Source: Halobellus ruber
Lineage (GTDB): Archaea; Halobacteriota; Halobacteria; Halobacteriales; Haloferacaceae
Length of the DNA stretch: 64,000 bases
Direction: 5' to 3'
NCBI RefSeq assembly: GCF_014212355.1
Contig: NZ_JACKXD010000004.1
Coordinates: 1 to 64,000 of the forward strand
This document shows, piece by piece, positions 43,816 to 53,778 of the stretch. Both the position numbers and the translations under genes were made by a program. Under the pieces are notes generated by a model. The model did no database searches. It saw nothing but the letters and a program-made list of their open reading frames with translations, and was not told where the DNA came from. The first letter of the stretch is position 1; each line of letters begins with the position of its first letter.

Positions 43816-44682
43816 TTACTCGGCCTCGACGGCGTTGACCGCGGCGGCGACGATCGGCGCGACGGACACCCTGCTCACGTCGCGCTCGACGGTGTCGGTC
43901 CCCACGATCCGCTCGATGTTCGCGCGTTCGAGCTTGAGCCGGGCGTTTCCGGCGAGCAGCGGGTGGATACACGCCGCGAACACCCGGTCGGCCCCGCCGG
44001 CGGACAGGTGGGCGACCGCCTCGCTCATCGTCGACCCCGTGGCGATGATGTCGTCGACGATGGTGACGTCGCGACCGGCGGCGTCGGCGTCGCTCGGGGA
44101 GATCTCCACCTCGGTCCCGGAGTGGCGGGTCTTCTCGAAGAAGTCCACCTCGCCCCGGCCGTAGGCGTCGCGGACGGCCGCCGCAAGCTCGACGGCGCCC
44201 GAATCGGGCGACAGGAACAACGGGTCGGCGAGGCCGTCGGGCAGGGGATCCGCGAGGCGGCCGGCGGCGTCGCAGACGGTGACGTGACAGTCGAAGAAGT
44301 CGGCGACGGCATTTTCGTGGGGGTTCACCAGGACGACCCGGTCGGTTCCGGTGGAGATCGCCTGCGCCATCGCGCGGGCCGACACCGGCTGGCCGTCGGC
44401 AAAGGACTGGTCCTGTCGCGCGTAGCCCATATACGGGACGACGGTCACGACCTCCGCGGCGCCGGCCCCCCGGACGGCGTCCTGTAGCTGGAGGAGTTCG
44501 ACCCACGCGTCGTTGGTGTCGGTCGTCGCGACCACGACCGCCCGGTCGGCGTCGAAGTCGGTGACCGTCGCGAGCGTCTCGCCGTCGGGGAAGCGGTCGT
44601 ACTCCACGGCCGCAAGCGGTTCGCCCAACTCCGTCGCGAGCCTCGCCGCGAGGGCTTGCGAGGCCGACCCGGGTACGATCAT
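43816..44682 (-). CDS. prs: Ribose-phosphate diphosphokinase (PRPP synthase)
   Basis: This 288-residue protein has the RYP-type PRPP binding loop DDIIATGSTM, the upstream YARQDQSF block and a flexible loop region (FFEKTRHSG). It makes PRPP from ribose 5-phosphate and ATP for purine, pyrimidine, His and NAD synthesis. The length is at the short, archaeal end of the family. The neighbouring beta-propeller gene is the same in other haloarchaea, as I remember. Confidence 0.92.
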   Translation of the reverse strand: MIVPGSASQALAARLATELGEPLAAVEYDRFPDGETLATVTDFDADRAVVVATTDTNDAWVELLQLQDAVRGAGAAEVVTVVPYMGYARQDQSFADGQPVSARAMAQAISTGTDRVVLVNPHENAVADFFDCHVTVCDAAGRLADPLPDGLADPLFLSPDSGAVELAAAVRDAYGRGEVDFFEKTRHSGTEVEISPSDADAAGRDVTIVDDIIATGSTMSEAVAHLSAGGADRVFAACIHPLLAGNARLKLERANIERIVGTDTVERDVSRVSVAPIVAAAVNAVEAE

Positions 44683-44748
44683 ACCGGACCCTCACGACGC
44701 GTCGTAATACCCCTTTCCGTCTGTGGTGCGGTCGCGTCCGTCCGCTCG

Positions 44749-45606
44749 TCAGACCGCGGCCGCCGCGACCTCCCGGACGCCCAGGTCGCGGTCGCGCCAC
44801 CCCGCACCCGGCACCCGGACCGCGAGCCGCCCGGCGGCGGTGACTGCGTAGGCGGCCTCAGCGCCGTGGGTCACGGCTACGACGGTCGCGTCGGCGTCGA
44901 ACGGCGGGGCGGCAGCGACCCACTCGCCCGCGTCCGGCTCCCGAGCGTAGAGGTCGCCGTCGCAGACCGCCAACCCCCGACCGTCGGCGGCGTCGACGGC
45001 GGCCGCGGGTCCGGGAGCGACGTCCATCCACCCGTTGCCGAGCTTGTAGAGCCCGGACGCGGCCGCGACGAGCGGCTCGCCGTCGACGTCGCGGGCGTCG
45101 TCGAGTCCGACGGGCCGCAGTCCCGAGTCCCCGACCTGGTGGGCCCCGTCCGCGGCGGCGACGAAGTCGCCGTCGATCGCCCGGACCGCGCCGACCGTCC
45201 CGAGCGCCGTCCACGCGGCGTCCGCCGGCGTGCCGTCGCCGACCGCCTCGGGGTCGACCTCCGCGCGACCGACGCGGCCGTCGTCGTCGCCCGCGAGCAG
45301 CGCGCCGTCCCGGAACCCCACCGCCGTCGCGGGGCCGAACCCGGTGGCCGAAAACGCGGATCCGGTATCCGGACCGCCGTCGGCGGCCGCCCGCCGATCA
45401 CAGACGAACACGTCCTCGTCGGTCGCCGCCGCCACGTACGGGCCGGCCGTCGCAACGTCACGGGCGCGACACCGGTGGGCGACCCCGAACTCGCCGATCA
45501 GGTCGTCGGAGACCGACACCGCGACGACCCCGAGCCCGCTTGCGAGGTAGACCGTCTCGGTCCCCGACTCGTCGGTGTAGACCCGTTTCTCGTCGATCGT
45601 GGGCAT
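44749..45606 (-). CDS. Haloarchaeal beta-propeller protein, HVO_0234-like
   Basis: This 285-residue protein consists of repeated short strands ending in acidic loops (VAVSVSDDLIG, VAAATDEDVFVC, ALLAGDDDGRVG, FVAAADGAHQV, LAVCDGDLYA), which fits a beta-propeller of about six blades. No catalytic residue is evident. Its place next to prs matches my memory of HVO_0234-type genes. Its role is unknown; a scaffold for protein binding is the simplest guess. Confidence 0.78.
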   Translation of the reverse strand: MPTIDEKRVYTDESGTETVYLASGLGVVAVSVSDDLIGEFGVAHRCRARDVATAGPYVAAATDEDVFVCDRRAAADGGPDTGSAFSATGFGPATAVGFRDGALLAGDDDGRVGRAEVDPEAVGDGTPADAAWTALGTVGAVRAIDGDFVAAADGAHQVGDSGLRPVGLDDARDVDGEPLVAAASGLYKLGNGWMDVAPGPAAAVDAADGRGLAVCDGDLYAREPDAGEWVAAAPPFDADATVVAVTHGAEAAYAVTAAGRLAVRVPGAGWRDRDLGVREVAAAAV

Positions 45607-45645
45607 ACGCGGCGTTCGTCGAGGCGGGGTAAAAACCGTACGCCC

Positions 45646-46224
45646 TCACAGGAACTCCCGGACCTCGGAGTACCACATCGCGTGGTGGTCGACCTCGCCG
45701 ATCCGCTCGGCGATCGCGACCGCGAGCACGTGCCAGCACCGGTCCTCGGGGTCCCCGGGATCGAGGTTGTAGGCGGTGTCCTTGCAGGTGCAGCCGCCGT
45801 CTTCGACGACGTACTCGTCCTCGTGGCCGACCACGACCGTGAAATCGCGGTACTGCTTCACGCGCCCCTCGGAGACGGCCTCGATCGCCCGCCCGCCGCG
45901 GTCGCCGTGCAGCGAGAGCATCGCCTCCACCGCCGTCGGCGTCAACTCGCCGGCTTCCGCGAGGTCGCGCCGCCACGCGGTCTCGGCGTCGCTTCCGGTC
46001 TCGGTCGGGACCGCATACTCCGTCGGTTCGGGGGCGGGTCCGTCCGTCGGTTTCGGGTCGAATTCGTCCACTGCGTCCGGGTCGCCCCCGCCCTCCGCTG
46101 GTTCGTCTGAACCGTCGGCGACGTCGCTGTCGGGGGCGGGTGGCGACCCCCGCTTGCCGTCGCCCCCCCGTTCGGACCCCTCCCCCGACCCGTCCCCGTC
46201 GGGGTCGCCGTCGCCGTGACTCAC
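45646..46224 (-). CDS. SWIM zinc-finger protein with disordered acidic N-terminus
   Basis: This 192-residue protein is read from GTG 46224 (SHGDGDPDG). The first 85 residues are low-complexity Asp, Gly, Pro and Glu. The C-terminal region holds a SWIM motif (CTCKD ... CWH) after a helical hairpin. It resembles haloarchaeal proteins of this type that sit next to trm1. Function is unknown. A longer frame reaching 46794 crosses trm1 and is not coding. Confidence 0.75.
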   Translation of the reverse strand: MSHGDGDPDGDGSGEGSERGGDGKRGSPPAPDSDVADGSDEPAEGGGDPDAVDEFDPKPTDGPAPEPTEYAVPTETGSDAETAWRRDLAEAGELTPTAVEAMLSLHGDRGGRAIEAVSEGRVKQYRDFTVVVGHEDEYVVEDGGCTCKDTAYNLDPGDPEDRCWHVLAVAIAERIGEVDHHAMWYSEVREFL

Positions 46225-46314
46225 GCCCGTCGGTTGCTCCGGGGCGGACAAAACGCCACCGGTGCCCCGCCCCCGCACCGCATCGCTTTTCGCCGCGGAG
46301 CGTCCGGCGGGCGT

Positions 46315-47436
46315 ATGGACGTTTGCGAGGGCGACGTCGAGATCTCGGTCCCCGGCGCCCGCGACGGCGCCGCCGAGGGCGCCGGCGACGACGTCTTCTA
46401 CAACCCGACCCAGGAACTCAACCGCGACGTCACCGTGGCGGCGCTGGACGCCTACGCCGAGCGGGAGCCGCGGGCGAGCACCTACCTCGACGCGATGGCG
46501 GCAAGCGGGATCCGCGGCGTCCGGGCGGCGGCCGCGGGGTTCGACGTGACCTGTGCCGACGTCGACCCCGAGGCGGTCGCGCTCGCCCGCGAGAACCTGG
46601 AACGCAACGGCCTCGACGGCGCGGCGGTCGAACGCGACGCCAACGCTTTCCTCCACGACTCGGAGACCGTCTTCGACGTGGTCGATCTGGATCCCTTCGG
46701 GACGCCGATCCCGTTCGCCGACGCCGCGTTCGCCAACGCCCGCAGCCTGGTGTGCGTGACCGCCACCGACACCGCGCCGCTGTGTGGCGCCCATCAGCGC
46801 TCAGGCATCCGGACCTACACCACGCTCCCGCAGAACACCGAGTACCACCCCGAGATGGGGCTGCGGGTCCTGCTGTCGGCGCTGATCCGCACCGCCGCCC
46901 GGTACGACACCGCCGCGGTCCCGATCCTCTCGCACGTCACCCGCCACTACGCCCGGACGTACCTCCAACTCGACGCGCGGGCGACCAGCGCCGACGACCT
47001 CCTGGCGGACTTGGGCTACGTCCACCACTGCGAGGACTGTCTCCGCCGGACCCACGAGCGCGACCTGATCGCCCACCCGCCCGACGCGTGCGACGCCTGC
47101 GGCGGCGACCGACTCCTGACCGCCGGCCCGATCTACCTCGGCCCGATCGCCGATCCGGCGTTCGCGCGGTCGGTCCGCGAGTACGTCACCGACGGGATGG
47201 GCGAGGCCGCCCGTGCCCGCCGTCTGCTCGACACCGTCGCCGCGGAACTCGACACGCCGACGCACTACGACCAACACCGGCTCTGCAAGCAGTGGAGCCG
47301 GCCGGCCGTCGGGATGGACGAGTTCGTCGACTCGCTCCGCGATGCGGGCTTCTCGGCGACCCGCGCCCACTACTCGGGGACCGCCTTCAAGACCGACGCC
47401 ACGGTGACGGAGATCCGCGACGCGACCGGGGAGTGA
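46315..47436 (+). CDS. trm1: tRNA (guanine26-N2)-dimethyltransferase
   Basis: This 373-residue protein starts at [11 protein letters not shown]. It has the [10 protein letters not shown] block of Trm1, an S-adenosylmethionine motif ([14 protein letters not shown]), the catalytic DLDPFGTP motif and a zinc-binding C-terminal region (CEDCLRR, CDACGGD). It methylates G26 of tRNA to m2,2G using AdoMet. The gene is divergent from the SWIM gene, with 90 bases between them. Confidence 0.93.
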   Translation: MDVCEGDVEISVPGARDGAAEGAGDDVFYNPTQELNRDVTVAALDAYAEREPRASTYLDAMAASGIRGVRAAAAGFDVTCADVDPEAVALARENLERNGLDGAAVERDANAFLHDSETVFDVVDLDPFGTPIPFADAAFANARSLVCVTATDTAPLCGAHQRSGIRTYTTLPQNTEYHPEMGLRVLLSALIRTAARYDTAAVPILSHVTRHYARTYLQLDARATSADDLLADLGYVHHCEDCLRRTHERDLIAHPPDACDACGGDRLLTAGPIYLGPIADPAFARSVREYVTDGMGEAARARRLLDTVAAELDTPTHYDQHRLCKQWSRPAVGMDEFVDSLRDAGFSATRAHYSGTAFKTDATVTEIRDATGE

Positions 47437-47513
47437 CGAGTCGACGCCGCGGGCGGGTGACGGGGGCGTCGGAGACCACGCATACTCTTGTGGCGGTCCG
47501 ACGAACCGGTTCT

Positions 47514-48860
47514 GTGAGCGCCCCGACTGCTCCCCGCCTGGCCGTCGTCCGTTCCGTCGTCGAGACAGTCCGCGACCGCGAGGTGACCTTCCTGGCCGCC
47601 GGGATCTCCTACTACGTGCTGGTGTCGCTCGTGCCGCTTTTGACCTTCGGGGTCGTGGTGGCGACGGTCGTCGGCGGCGCCGACCTCGCAACCCGGGTGC
47701 AGGCTGTCGCCGGCGCGTATCTCCTGCCGACGGGGTCGGATCTGGTCGCGGGCGCGCTGGCGGACCGCTCCGGACAGGGGGCGCTGTCGGTCGTCAGCCT
47801 GACCGTGACCACGTGGGGCGCGCTGAAACTGTTCCGCGGCGTCGACGTCGCGTTCGCGCGGATCTACGGCTATCCGACGAGCCCGATCCTCCAGCAGCTC
47901 TCCGACGGGGTCGTGGTGTTGGCGACGCTGGGCGCCGCGGCAGTCGGGGTCGCGGTCACGACGGCGGTCATCGCCGTGGCCGACCTCCCGTTCGTGGGGG
48001 TCGTGGGGCCGCTCGTCCTGCTTTCGTTCCTGGTCGTTGCGTTCCTGCCGCTGTACGCCGTGATCCCGGACGTTCCGGTCCCGCTGCGGAGCGCGCTCCC
48101 CGGAGCGCTGCTTTCGGCCGTCGGCTGGACCGGGCTGAGTGCGGCGTTCAGCATCTACGCCAGGGTCTCGACCGGCGTTGCCGGCGCGCTCGGCGGGGTG
48201 CTCCTCCTCGTCACGTGGTTCTACGCGTCGGGCATCCTCGTGCTGACTGGCGCCGCGGCCAACGCGGTGCTCGCCGACCGCGTCGGGGTGCCGCTCCACA
48301 GGGAGGATCACGGGACGCGTCGCTTCGCGCCGGCCGCCGACGGGGATCGAGACCGGCAGGTACAACAGCCGCGGGTTCGAGGTGCCGACCGGACGATGAG
48401 CGCGGAGGACGCATCCGACGACGACGCCGGCGACCCCGCCGCGGACGCGCCCGACGACGGAGCGACCGACGTCGACCCCCGCGGCGCGCCCGACATCGAA
48501 CAGCTCGACCGCCGGGTCGAGGAGCTCCGGTCGGACCTCGCGGCGTTCGAGGAGGACGTCGAGTCCCGGACGGTCGACCGGCCGACGCTCAAAGCCGACC
48601 TCGAGCGGTACGTCCGCGGCCGACTCCGCCGCGGGAAGGCCCGCGGCTGGGGACCGTATCTCGTTCTCCTCTACGGCACCGCGGCGACGATCTCGGCGTT
48701 CTACTTCCTCGAGGACGACCTGCTCGCGGTGGTCGCGATGGTGATCATCTACCTCTCGACGCTCGGGCTCTACACCCTGTTCGTGGTCTTCGGGGTGGGA
48801 CTCAACGCCCTCGGGGTCCCCGGCCGGTTCGTCGACTGGATCCGCGACCGGCGGTCCTGA
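47514..48860 (+). CDS. YihY/BrkB membrane protein fused to a C-terminal coiled coil and membrane hairpin
   Basis: This 448-residue protein starts at GTG 47514 (SAPTAPRLAV). The first 280 residues are a YihY/UPF0761-like bundle of about six segments, including FLAAGISYYVLVSLVPLLTF. An acidic linker (DASDDDAGDPAADAPDD) and a coiled coil (EQLDRRVEELRSDLAAFEED) follow, then two further segments. Haloarchaea often encode the tail as a separate small protein. Here it is one frame, so a fusion is possible; an internal ATG at 48396 could start a second protein. Confidence 0.7.
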   Translation: MSAPTAPRLAVVRSVVETVRDREVTFLAAGISYYVLVSLVPLLTFGVVVATVVGGADLATRVQAVAGAYLLPTGSDLVAGALADRSGQGALSVVSLTVTTWGALKLFRGVDVAFARIYGYPTSPILQQLSDGVVVLATLGAAAVGVAVTTAVIAVADLPFVGVVGPLVLLSFLVVAFLPLYAVIPDVPVPLRSALPGALLSAVGWTGLSAAFSIYARVSTGVAGALGGVLLLVTWFYASGILVLTGAAANAVLADRVGVPLHREDHGTRRFAPAADGDRDRQVQQPRVRGADRTMSAEDASDDDAGDPAADAPDDGATDVDPRGAPDIEQLDRRVEELRSDLAAFEEDVESRTVDRPTLKADLERYVRGRLRRGKARGWGPYLVLLYGTAATISAFYFLEDDLLAVVAMVIIYLSTLGLYTLFVVFGVGLNALGVPGRFVDWIRDRRS

Positions 48861-48911
48861 TCCCGCCGACCGACCCCCGCAGCTATCGTAACGTCTGCAA
48901 GTCTTCGCTCA

Positions 48912-48964
48912 CTCGATCGCACGACAGCGTGCGATCGGATGTGCAACCAGTTGCAAACCCTACG
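48912..48964 (+). repeat. Hairpin repeat shared with 25593-25645
   Basis: A CGATCGCACG hairpin with its complement is followed by GGATGTGCAACCAGTTGCAA, the same layout as at 25593. It lies 34-86 bases upstream of the PAP2-family gene and could contribute to its promoter. Confidence 0.5.
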
Positions 48965-48997
48965 ATATTTGTCCCTCCGACGGCGACGGTCGGGGCG

Positions 48998-49891
48998 ATG
49001 ACGCTCCCCGCAACCCCCCTCGCCACCCGCGGCGTCGGCGAGGTCGCGTTCGCGGCGTCGCTTCCGGAGGCCGTGGTCGCGCTCTTCGGACTGCTCACGC
49101 ATCTCGGCAACCCCTACCTCCTCCTGGCGTGTGTCGCGGTCGCGTACCTGTTCGGCGACCGCGTGGGGATTCCCCGGTCGGGCGCGGCGTTCGCCTTGGG
49201 GCTCGGGCTCTGTGCGATCGGGCTCGTGATCGGGCTGAAACAGTTCTTCGGGCTGCCCCGCCCGCCGATCTCGTCCCGCGCCGGGCTGGGGTTCCCCAGC
49301 GGCCACGCGCTCGGGTCGACGGCGTTCTGGGGCGGCTTCGCGATCCTCGCCGAGCGCGGTCGGTGGCGGCGCCGACTCGCTGCCGCGGCCGCCGTGATCG
49401 TCGTCGTCGCGGCCTCGCGGGTCCTCATCGGGGTCCACTACCTCGTCGACGTCGTTGCGGGCGTCGGGCTCGGGGTCGCGCTGCTCGCGGTCACTGTCGG
49501 ACTCGGCCCGGGCTTCGACGTCGAGGACGCGGTCGGGCCGCTCGCCCGCCCCGCCCACGGCCACGTGGCCGCGCTGTTCGCGCTGGCGCTGGCGGTGGGG
49601 ATTGCGGGGCTCGCGGTCGCGCCCGGCGAGAGCGAACTCCTCCTCGGCGTCGGGACCGCCGCGGGGGCGCTCGCGGGCTGGTGGCGGTTCGGCCACCGGG
49701 CCGTCGCGGCAACGGTCGCGGTCTCGACGCGGTCGCTCGCGGTCGGCGGCGGCGGGCTGGCGGCCGCGCTGGCGGCGATGGGTGGGACGGCGGAACTCCT
49801 CGGGACTGCGGTGCCGACCGTCGGCGCCGGCGCTCTCGGCGTGGTTGTCCTGCTGTGGCTGCCGCTGGCTGCGAGTCGCGAAGGGGACTGA
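48998..49891 (+). CDS. PAP2-family phosphatase, membrane
   Basis: This 297-residue protein starts at MTLPATPLATR. The PAP2 catalytic motifs are KQFFGLPRPP, PSGHALGSTAF and SRVLIGVHYLVDV, with Lys, Arg and His residues for phosphate binding. Several membrane segments precede and follow. Such enzymes dephosphorylate phosphatidic acid or polyprenyl diphosphates at the membrane. The C-terminal third has three to four extra segments compared with small PAP2 enzymes. The exact substrate is unknown. Confidence 0.88.
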   Translation: MTLPATPLATRGVGEVAFAASLPEAVVALFGLLTHLGNPYLLLACVAVAYLFGDRVGIPRSGAAFALGLGLCAIGLVIGLKQFFGLPRPPISSRAGLGFPSGHALGSTAFWGGFAILAERGRWRRRLAAAAAVIVVVAASRVLIGVHYLVDVVAGVGLGVALLAVTVGLGPGFDVEDAVGPLARPAHGHVAALFALALAVGIAGLAVAPGESELLLGVGTAAGALAGWWRFGHRAVAATVAVSTRSLAVGGGGLAAALAAMGGTAELLGTAVPTVGAGALGVVVLLWLPLAASREGD

Positions 49892-49914
49892 ATCCGACCG
49901 GAAACTCCGACGCT

Positions 49915-52098
49915 TCAGTCGTCAGCGCGGGCGGTCTCGGCGTTGCCCTTGTCCTTCCGTCCGCCTTTGTTTCCGCCCTCGGAACTCGCATCGACCTCGG
50001 CGGTCCCTCTGACCGGCCGGCCGGTGTCGTTCCGTTTGGCCAACAGCCGAACGCGAACGTCGCCGTCGGGACCGCCGGGCGCCGTGTCGATCCCGGTCCC
50101 GCCGGCGGGGAACACGAAGGTCGTCCGGTTGCCGCGCTGGGTGACCTGCCGCGGTTCGGCGCCGCGCGCCCGGTTCACGTCGTAGAACCAGCCGAACTGG
50201 ACGGTCCCGTCCTCGAGATCACCGGCAGTAACGCCGTCGACGGTCACCTTGTAGTTCTCACCGGCTCGCTTGACGGTGATGTCGACCTCCTCGCCCTGCG
50301 GATGCGGCAGCGCGCGCTGTGTCAGCGGCGGCACGAGGTAGTTGCCGCGGCGCTGTGTTTCGAGGTAGCTCGCAATGCCGCTGTCCTCGTCGACGTCGAC
50401 CAGGGTGCCGTCGTCGTTGAGTATCGCTCCGGTGTTGTCGTGTTCGATCCGCCCGTCGCCGACGAGGCCGAACGCCGCCGAGTCGAAGGGGACGCCGTTC
50501 ATCGCCTGCCGCATATACGCCATATACGGGTTGAACCGCATCAGCGCGATGAAATGATTGCCCGGGGTGCGGTCCTCACCGGGCGCGAGGGGTGCGGTTC
50601 CGACGAAGTCACGGCGGAGCAACACGCCCTCGGTCTCCTGGGCGTCGTCGTGACCTGGCAGGTCGTCGGGGCGCTCCTCCGCGGGGAGGAGTTCCTCGCG
50701 GTCGCCGCCCGAGAGTCGCTTCTGCCCCTCCTCGGTGATCCGGGTCTCCATATCGAACCGCGCACGGGCGACCTTCTGTGCGTGCCCGGCAACCCCGTCC
50801 TCCCAGTCCGGCTGTGTCTCGCGAGCCTTGTCTCCCCCAGTCGGGTCGTCGGGGGCCTGTGTCACGTCCCGCATCGGCGTGTCGCCGGGGGCATTGGAGT
50901 TCCCGAGGTTCTCGCCGACCGCGCCGGTGTTGTCGTCGTCGTGGTCCGGCGAGAACATCCGGTCACGCCGGCCCTCTAAGTCGTGGTCGTCGTAGAACCC
51001 ATCGAGGTCGATGTTGAGCTTCGAGACGTGCTGGATCGTTCCCTGTGCGAACACGCCCGGCGACTTCGGCTCCACGAGCCGCTGGTCCTCCAAGAGCGTG
51101 ACGTTCGTCTCCCGCGGGAGACTGTTCTTGTACTGGTCGTTGAACCCCATCGAGAGTTCCGCCGCGGGGTGTTCGTTGCCGACCTCGTCTTCGAGTTCGT
51201 TCTCGTTGGGTACGCGGTCGGCGTCGAAGTCGGTGTCCTCGGCCAGCCGTTCCTCGACGTTCTCGTGGCCCGCAAACCCGACACGTCGCGCCGGATACGA
51301 CTCCGGTTTGGTGAAAATGCCGTCGAGCGTGTGGTCGAAGCCGATCGTCGCCTCGGCCGGGTCCTCGTCCCACACTTCCGCGGGATCGTAGCCGTCCCAA
51401 AGCAGTTGCTCGACCAACAGTAGCTTCCGAATGTCGTCGCTTGCGAGGTGGATGACGGCGTCGTAGGTGTCACCCGCAACCGGGCGCTCGTTTTCCAACG
51501 TCACCCCCGGCGATTCGATCAACTGCTCGGGGGTCAGAAGCGCCGGCTTCGCGAACCCACCCTTTGGATCGATCCCCTTCGGTAGCGGTTCGCCGAACCG
51601 ATCGAAGTAGCTCGCGGAGTACCCGACGGTGAACAACACGCCCTCGTGGCTCCACTCGAAGCTTCGCTCGATCTCCCGGAACGCCCCGGCGGCTTCCGCG
51701 CGGTCCTCGGGGGTCGGCTCGCCGTCCCCGGTGTAGTCGACGTGGAGCACGAGGTGGTGCTCCGGCGGGAGGGTCTGCTCGCGCTCCGGGAAGTACTTCT
51801 CGTACCCGTCCCACGCGTGCTGGCGGTTGTCCCGAGCGGCGACGCCGATGGCCTCGTGATCGCCTTCAGCGGCCGCAACTGACGGTACGCCGGCGACTCC
51901 CAACGCCGACGAAAGCGCGCTCGCGCCCCCGATCGCGAGCGCGGACTTCAGGAACGAGCGGCGTTCGACCCCCCGGTCGCGGTCGGGTGTACTGCGGCTC
52001 CCCCCGCCGGGTTCCGGCTCCTCGGTCGCCCGCTCGTCAGTCGTATCGTTGTGCTCCCCGGTGTCGGTGCTCCCGCTGTCGTGAAACGGACACGTCAT
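49915..52098 (-). CDS. Tat-exported Dyp-type peroxidase-like protein, DUF7405-like
   Basis: This 727-residue protein starts MTCPFHDSGS. A twin-arginine signal (ERRSFLKSALAIGG) follows a 45-residue acidic leader. Duplicated ferredoxin-like blocks resemble Dyp-type peroxidase: EHHLVLHVDYTGDGEP and FTVGYSASYFDRFG, then GFNDQYKNSLPRETNVTL later. The heme-binding His and Arg cannot be confirmed. C-terminal domains carry beta-rich regions. It is likely exported folded. Some haloarchaea have several such proteins, as I remember. Confidence 0.65.
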   Translation of the reverse strand: MTCPFHDSGSTDTGEHNDTTDERATEEPEPGGGSRSTPDRDRGVERRSFLKSALAIGGASALSSALGVAGVPSVAAAEGDHEAIGVAARDNRQHAWDGYEKYFPEREQTLPPEHHLVLHVDYTGDGEPTPEDRAEAAGAFREIERSFEWSHEGVLFTVGYSASYFDRFGEPLPKGIDPKGGFAKPALLTPEQLIESPGVTLENERPVAGDTYDAVIHLASDDIRKLLLVEQLLWDGYDPAEVWDEDPAEATIGFDHTLDGIFTKPESYPARRVGFAGHENVEERLAEDTDFDADRVPNENELEDEVGNEHPAAELSMGFNDQYKNSLPRETNVTLLEDQRLVEPKSPGVFAQGTIQHVSKLNIDLDGFYDDHDLEGRRDRMFSPDHDDDNTGAVGENLGNSNAPGDTPMRDVTQAPDDPTGGDKARETQPDWEDGVAGHAQKVARARFDMETRITEEGQKRLSGGDREELLPAEERPDDLPGHDDAQETEGVLLRRDFVGTAPLAPGEDRTPGNHFIALMRFNPYMAYMRQAMNGVPFDSAAFGLVGDGRIEHDNTGAILNDDGTLVDVDEDSGIASYLETQRRGNYLVPPLTQRALPHPQGEEVDITVKRAGENYKVTVDGVTAGDLEDGTVQFGWFYDVNRARGAEPRQVTQRGNRTTFVFPAGGTGIDTAPGGPDGDVRVRLLAKRNDTGRPVRGTAEVDASSEGGNKGGRKDKGNAETARADD

Positions 52099-52278
52099 TT
52101 GTGACCCAGGCTCCCTGCCCTGACAAATCGTGTAGGATTAGTATGTTTTAGTTCTAATGGCTGTAACGATGGTTCTATTCCAGGCTACCAGGAGTGCGGG
52201 CCGGGGATTCGGCGGGGCTGGACGCTCGGCTCCCGGGCGATGTGACGCGGCGGGAAAAAATCCGAGTCGGGATGCCGC

Positions 52279-53652
52279 TCAGTACGTCTCGAGGTACCGG
52301 TCGAGTTCCCACTGGGAGACGTCGACGCGGAACTCGTCGTACTCCTGCGATTTGGCCTCGACGAACTTGTCGTAGACGTGGTCGCCGAGCGCGTCGGCGA
52401 TGACCTCGTTGTCCTCCAGGGCGTCGACGGCCTCGCCCAGGTTCGCCGGCAGCGTGTCGATGCCGTACTCCTGGCGCTTCTGTTCGTCGAACTCGTAGAT
52501 GTTCTCCCGGATCGGGTCCGGGGCGTCGAGGTCGCGTTCGATCCCGTCGAGCCCCGCGGAGATCAGGGCGGCGAAGGCGAGATAGGGGTTACACGACGGG
52601 TCGGGGAAGCGAGCCTCGATCCGGCTCGCGGCGGGGACGCGGGCCGCCGGCTTCCGGATCAGCGCCGAGCGGTTGCGGTCGGACCACGCGACGTAGACCG
52701 GCGCCTCGTACCCGGGCACCAGCCGCTTGTAGCTGTTGACGGTCGGGTCGGTGACGGCCGTGATCGCGGGCGCGTGATCGAGGATGCCCGCGAGGAACGA
52801 GTGGGCCGTGTCGCTGAGGTCGAACTGGTCGCTCTCGTCGTGGAACGCGTTCTCGCCGCCCTCGAACAGCGAGATGTGGGTGTGCATCCCCGAGCCGTTG
52901 ATCCGCGGGATCGGCTTGGGCATAAAGGTCGCGTGGAGGTCGTGCTGGGCCGCGATGGCGCGGACGACCGTCCGGAAAGTGGCGACGTTGTCGGCTGTCG
53001 TCAGCGCGTCGTCGTACTCGAAGTTGATCTCGTGTTGGCCCTGGGCTACCTCGTGGTGGCTGGCCTCGATCTCGAAGCCCATGTCCTCCAGGCCGTAGAT
53101 GATGTCCCGGCGGACGTCGCTCGCGAGGTCCTTCGGCGCCAGGTCGAAGTAGCCGCCGGCGTCGCTTGTCTTCGTCGTCGCCCGTCCCTCCTCGTCCTCC
53201 TCGAACAGGAAGAACTCGGGTTCGGGGGCGACGTTGACCTCGTAGCCCATCTCCTCGGCGCGGTCGAGAACGTTCTTCAGGACGCGGCGCGGGTCACCCT
53301 CGAAGGGCTCGCCCGTCGACGTGTTGATGACGTCGCAGATGAGCCGCGCGGAGGTGCCGTCCCGCCACGGCAGGACGGCGAACGTCTCGGGGTCGGGCTT
53401 GAGACGCATATCCGACTCCTGGATCCGTACGAACCCCTCGATGCTCGATCCGTCGAAGTAGATGCCGTCGGTGAAGGCTTTCTCGGCCTGCGTCGCGGGT
53501 ACGGCGACGTTCTTGACGGTTCCGAGGATGTCGGTGAACTGGAGGCGGAGGAACTCGACGCCCTTCTCGTCGATCTCGTCGATGACGTCCTGTGCTTCGG
53601 CTGAGAGACCGCCGTCGGTGACGGGGGTCCCGGGTGTATTTTCGTCCGTCAT
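52279..53652 (-). CDS. glnA: Glutamine synthetase, type I
   Basis: This 457-residue protein matches [20 protein letters not shown], the [13 protein letters not shown] metal and glutamate site, [10 protein letters not shown] and a NRSALIRKP block for ATP. The adenylylation Tyr region is absent, which puts it in the GSI-alpha group. It assimilates ammonia into glutamine using ATP. The Lrp-type gene on the opposite strand, 126 bases away, is its likely regulator. The start at MTDENTPGT follows a TATA-like box on the minus strand. Confidence 0.95.
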   Translation of the reverse strand: MTDENTPGTPVTDGGLSAEAQDVIDEIDEKGVEFLRLQFTDILGTVKNVAVPATQAEKAFTDGIYFDGSSIEGFVRIQESDMRLKPDPETFAVLPWRDGTSARLICDVINTSTGEPFEGDPRRVLKNVLDRAEEMGYEVNVAPEPEFFLFEEDEEGRATTKTSDAGGYFDLAPKDLASDVRRDIIYGLEDMGFEIEASHHEVAQGQHEINFEYDDALTTADNVATFRTVVRAIAAQHDLHATFMPKPIPRINGSGMHTHISLFEGGENAFHDESDQFDLSDTAHSFLAGILDHAPAITAVTDPTVNSYKRLVPGYEAPVYVAWSDRNRSALIRKPAARVPAASRIEARFPDPSCNPYLAFAALISAGLDGIERDLDAPDPIRENIYEFDEQKRQEYGIDTLPANLGEAVDALEDNEVIADALGDHVYDKFVEAKSQEYDEFRVDVSQWELDRYLETY

Positions 53653-53683
53653 ATCCTGGACAGTCGAAGTCGAACACTCCCAG

Positions 53684-53691
53684 TATAAAGA
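53684..53691 (-). promoter_or_regulatory. TATA box of glnA
   Basis: CTTTATAC on the minus strand lies 32-39 bases before the glnA start codon. Confidence 0.5.
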
Positions 53692-53778
53692 CCTTATCGC
53701 TTAGTGCAAATGCCCGTAGCTCCGTACCTAATTGGATATTCGTAAAATTCTAATGTTATTAGTGCCTTCGTCGGTGTA

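Noticed and set aside
46140-48860. A 906-codon plus-strand frame that spans trm1 and the YihY gene
   Set aside because: The first part is arginine- and proline-rich and overlaps trm1 in another frame; only the portion from GTG 47514 looks like protein.
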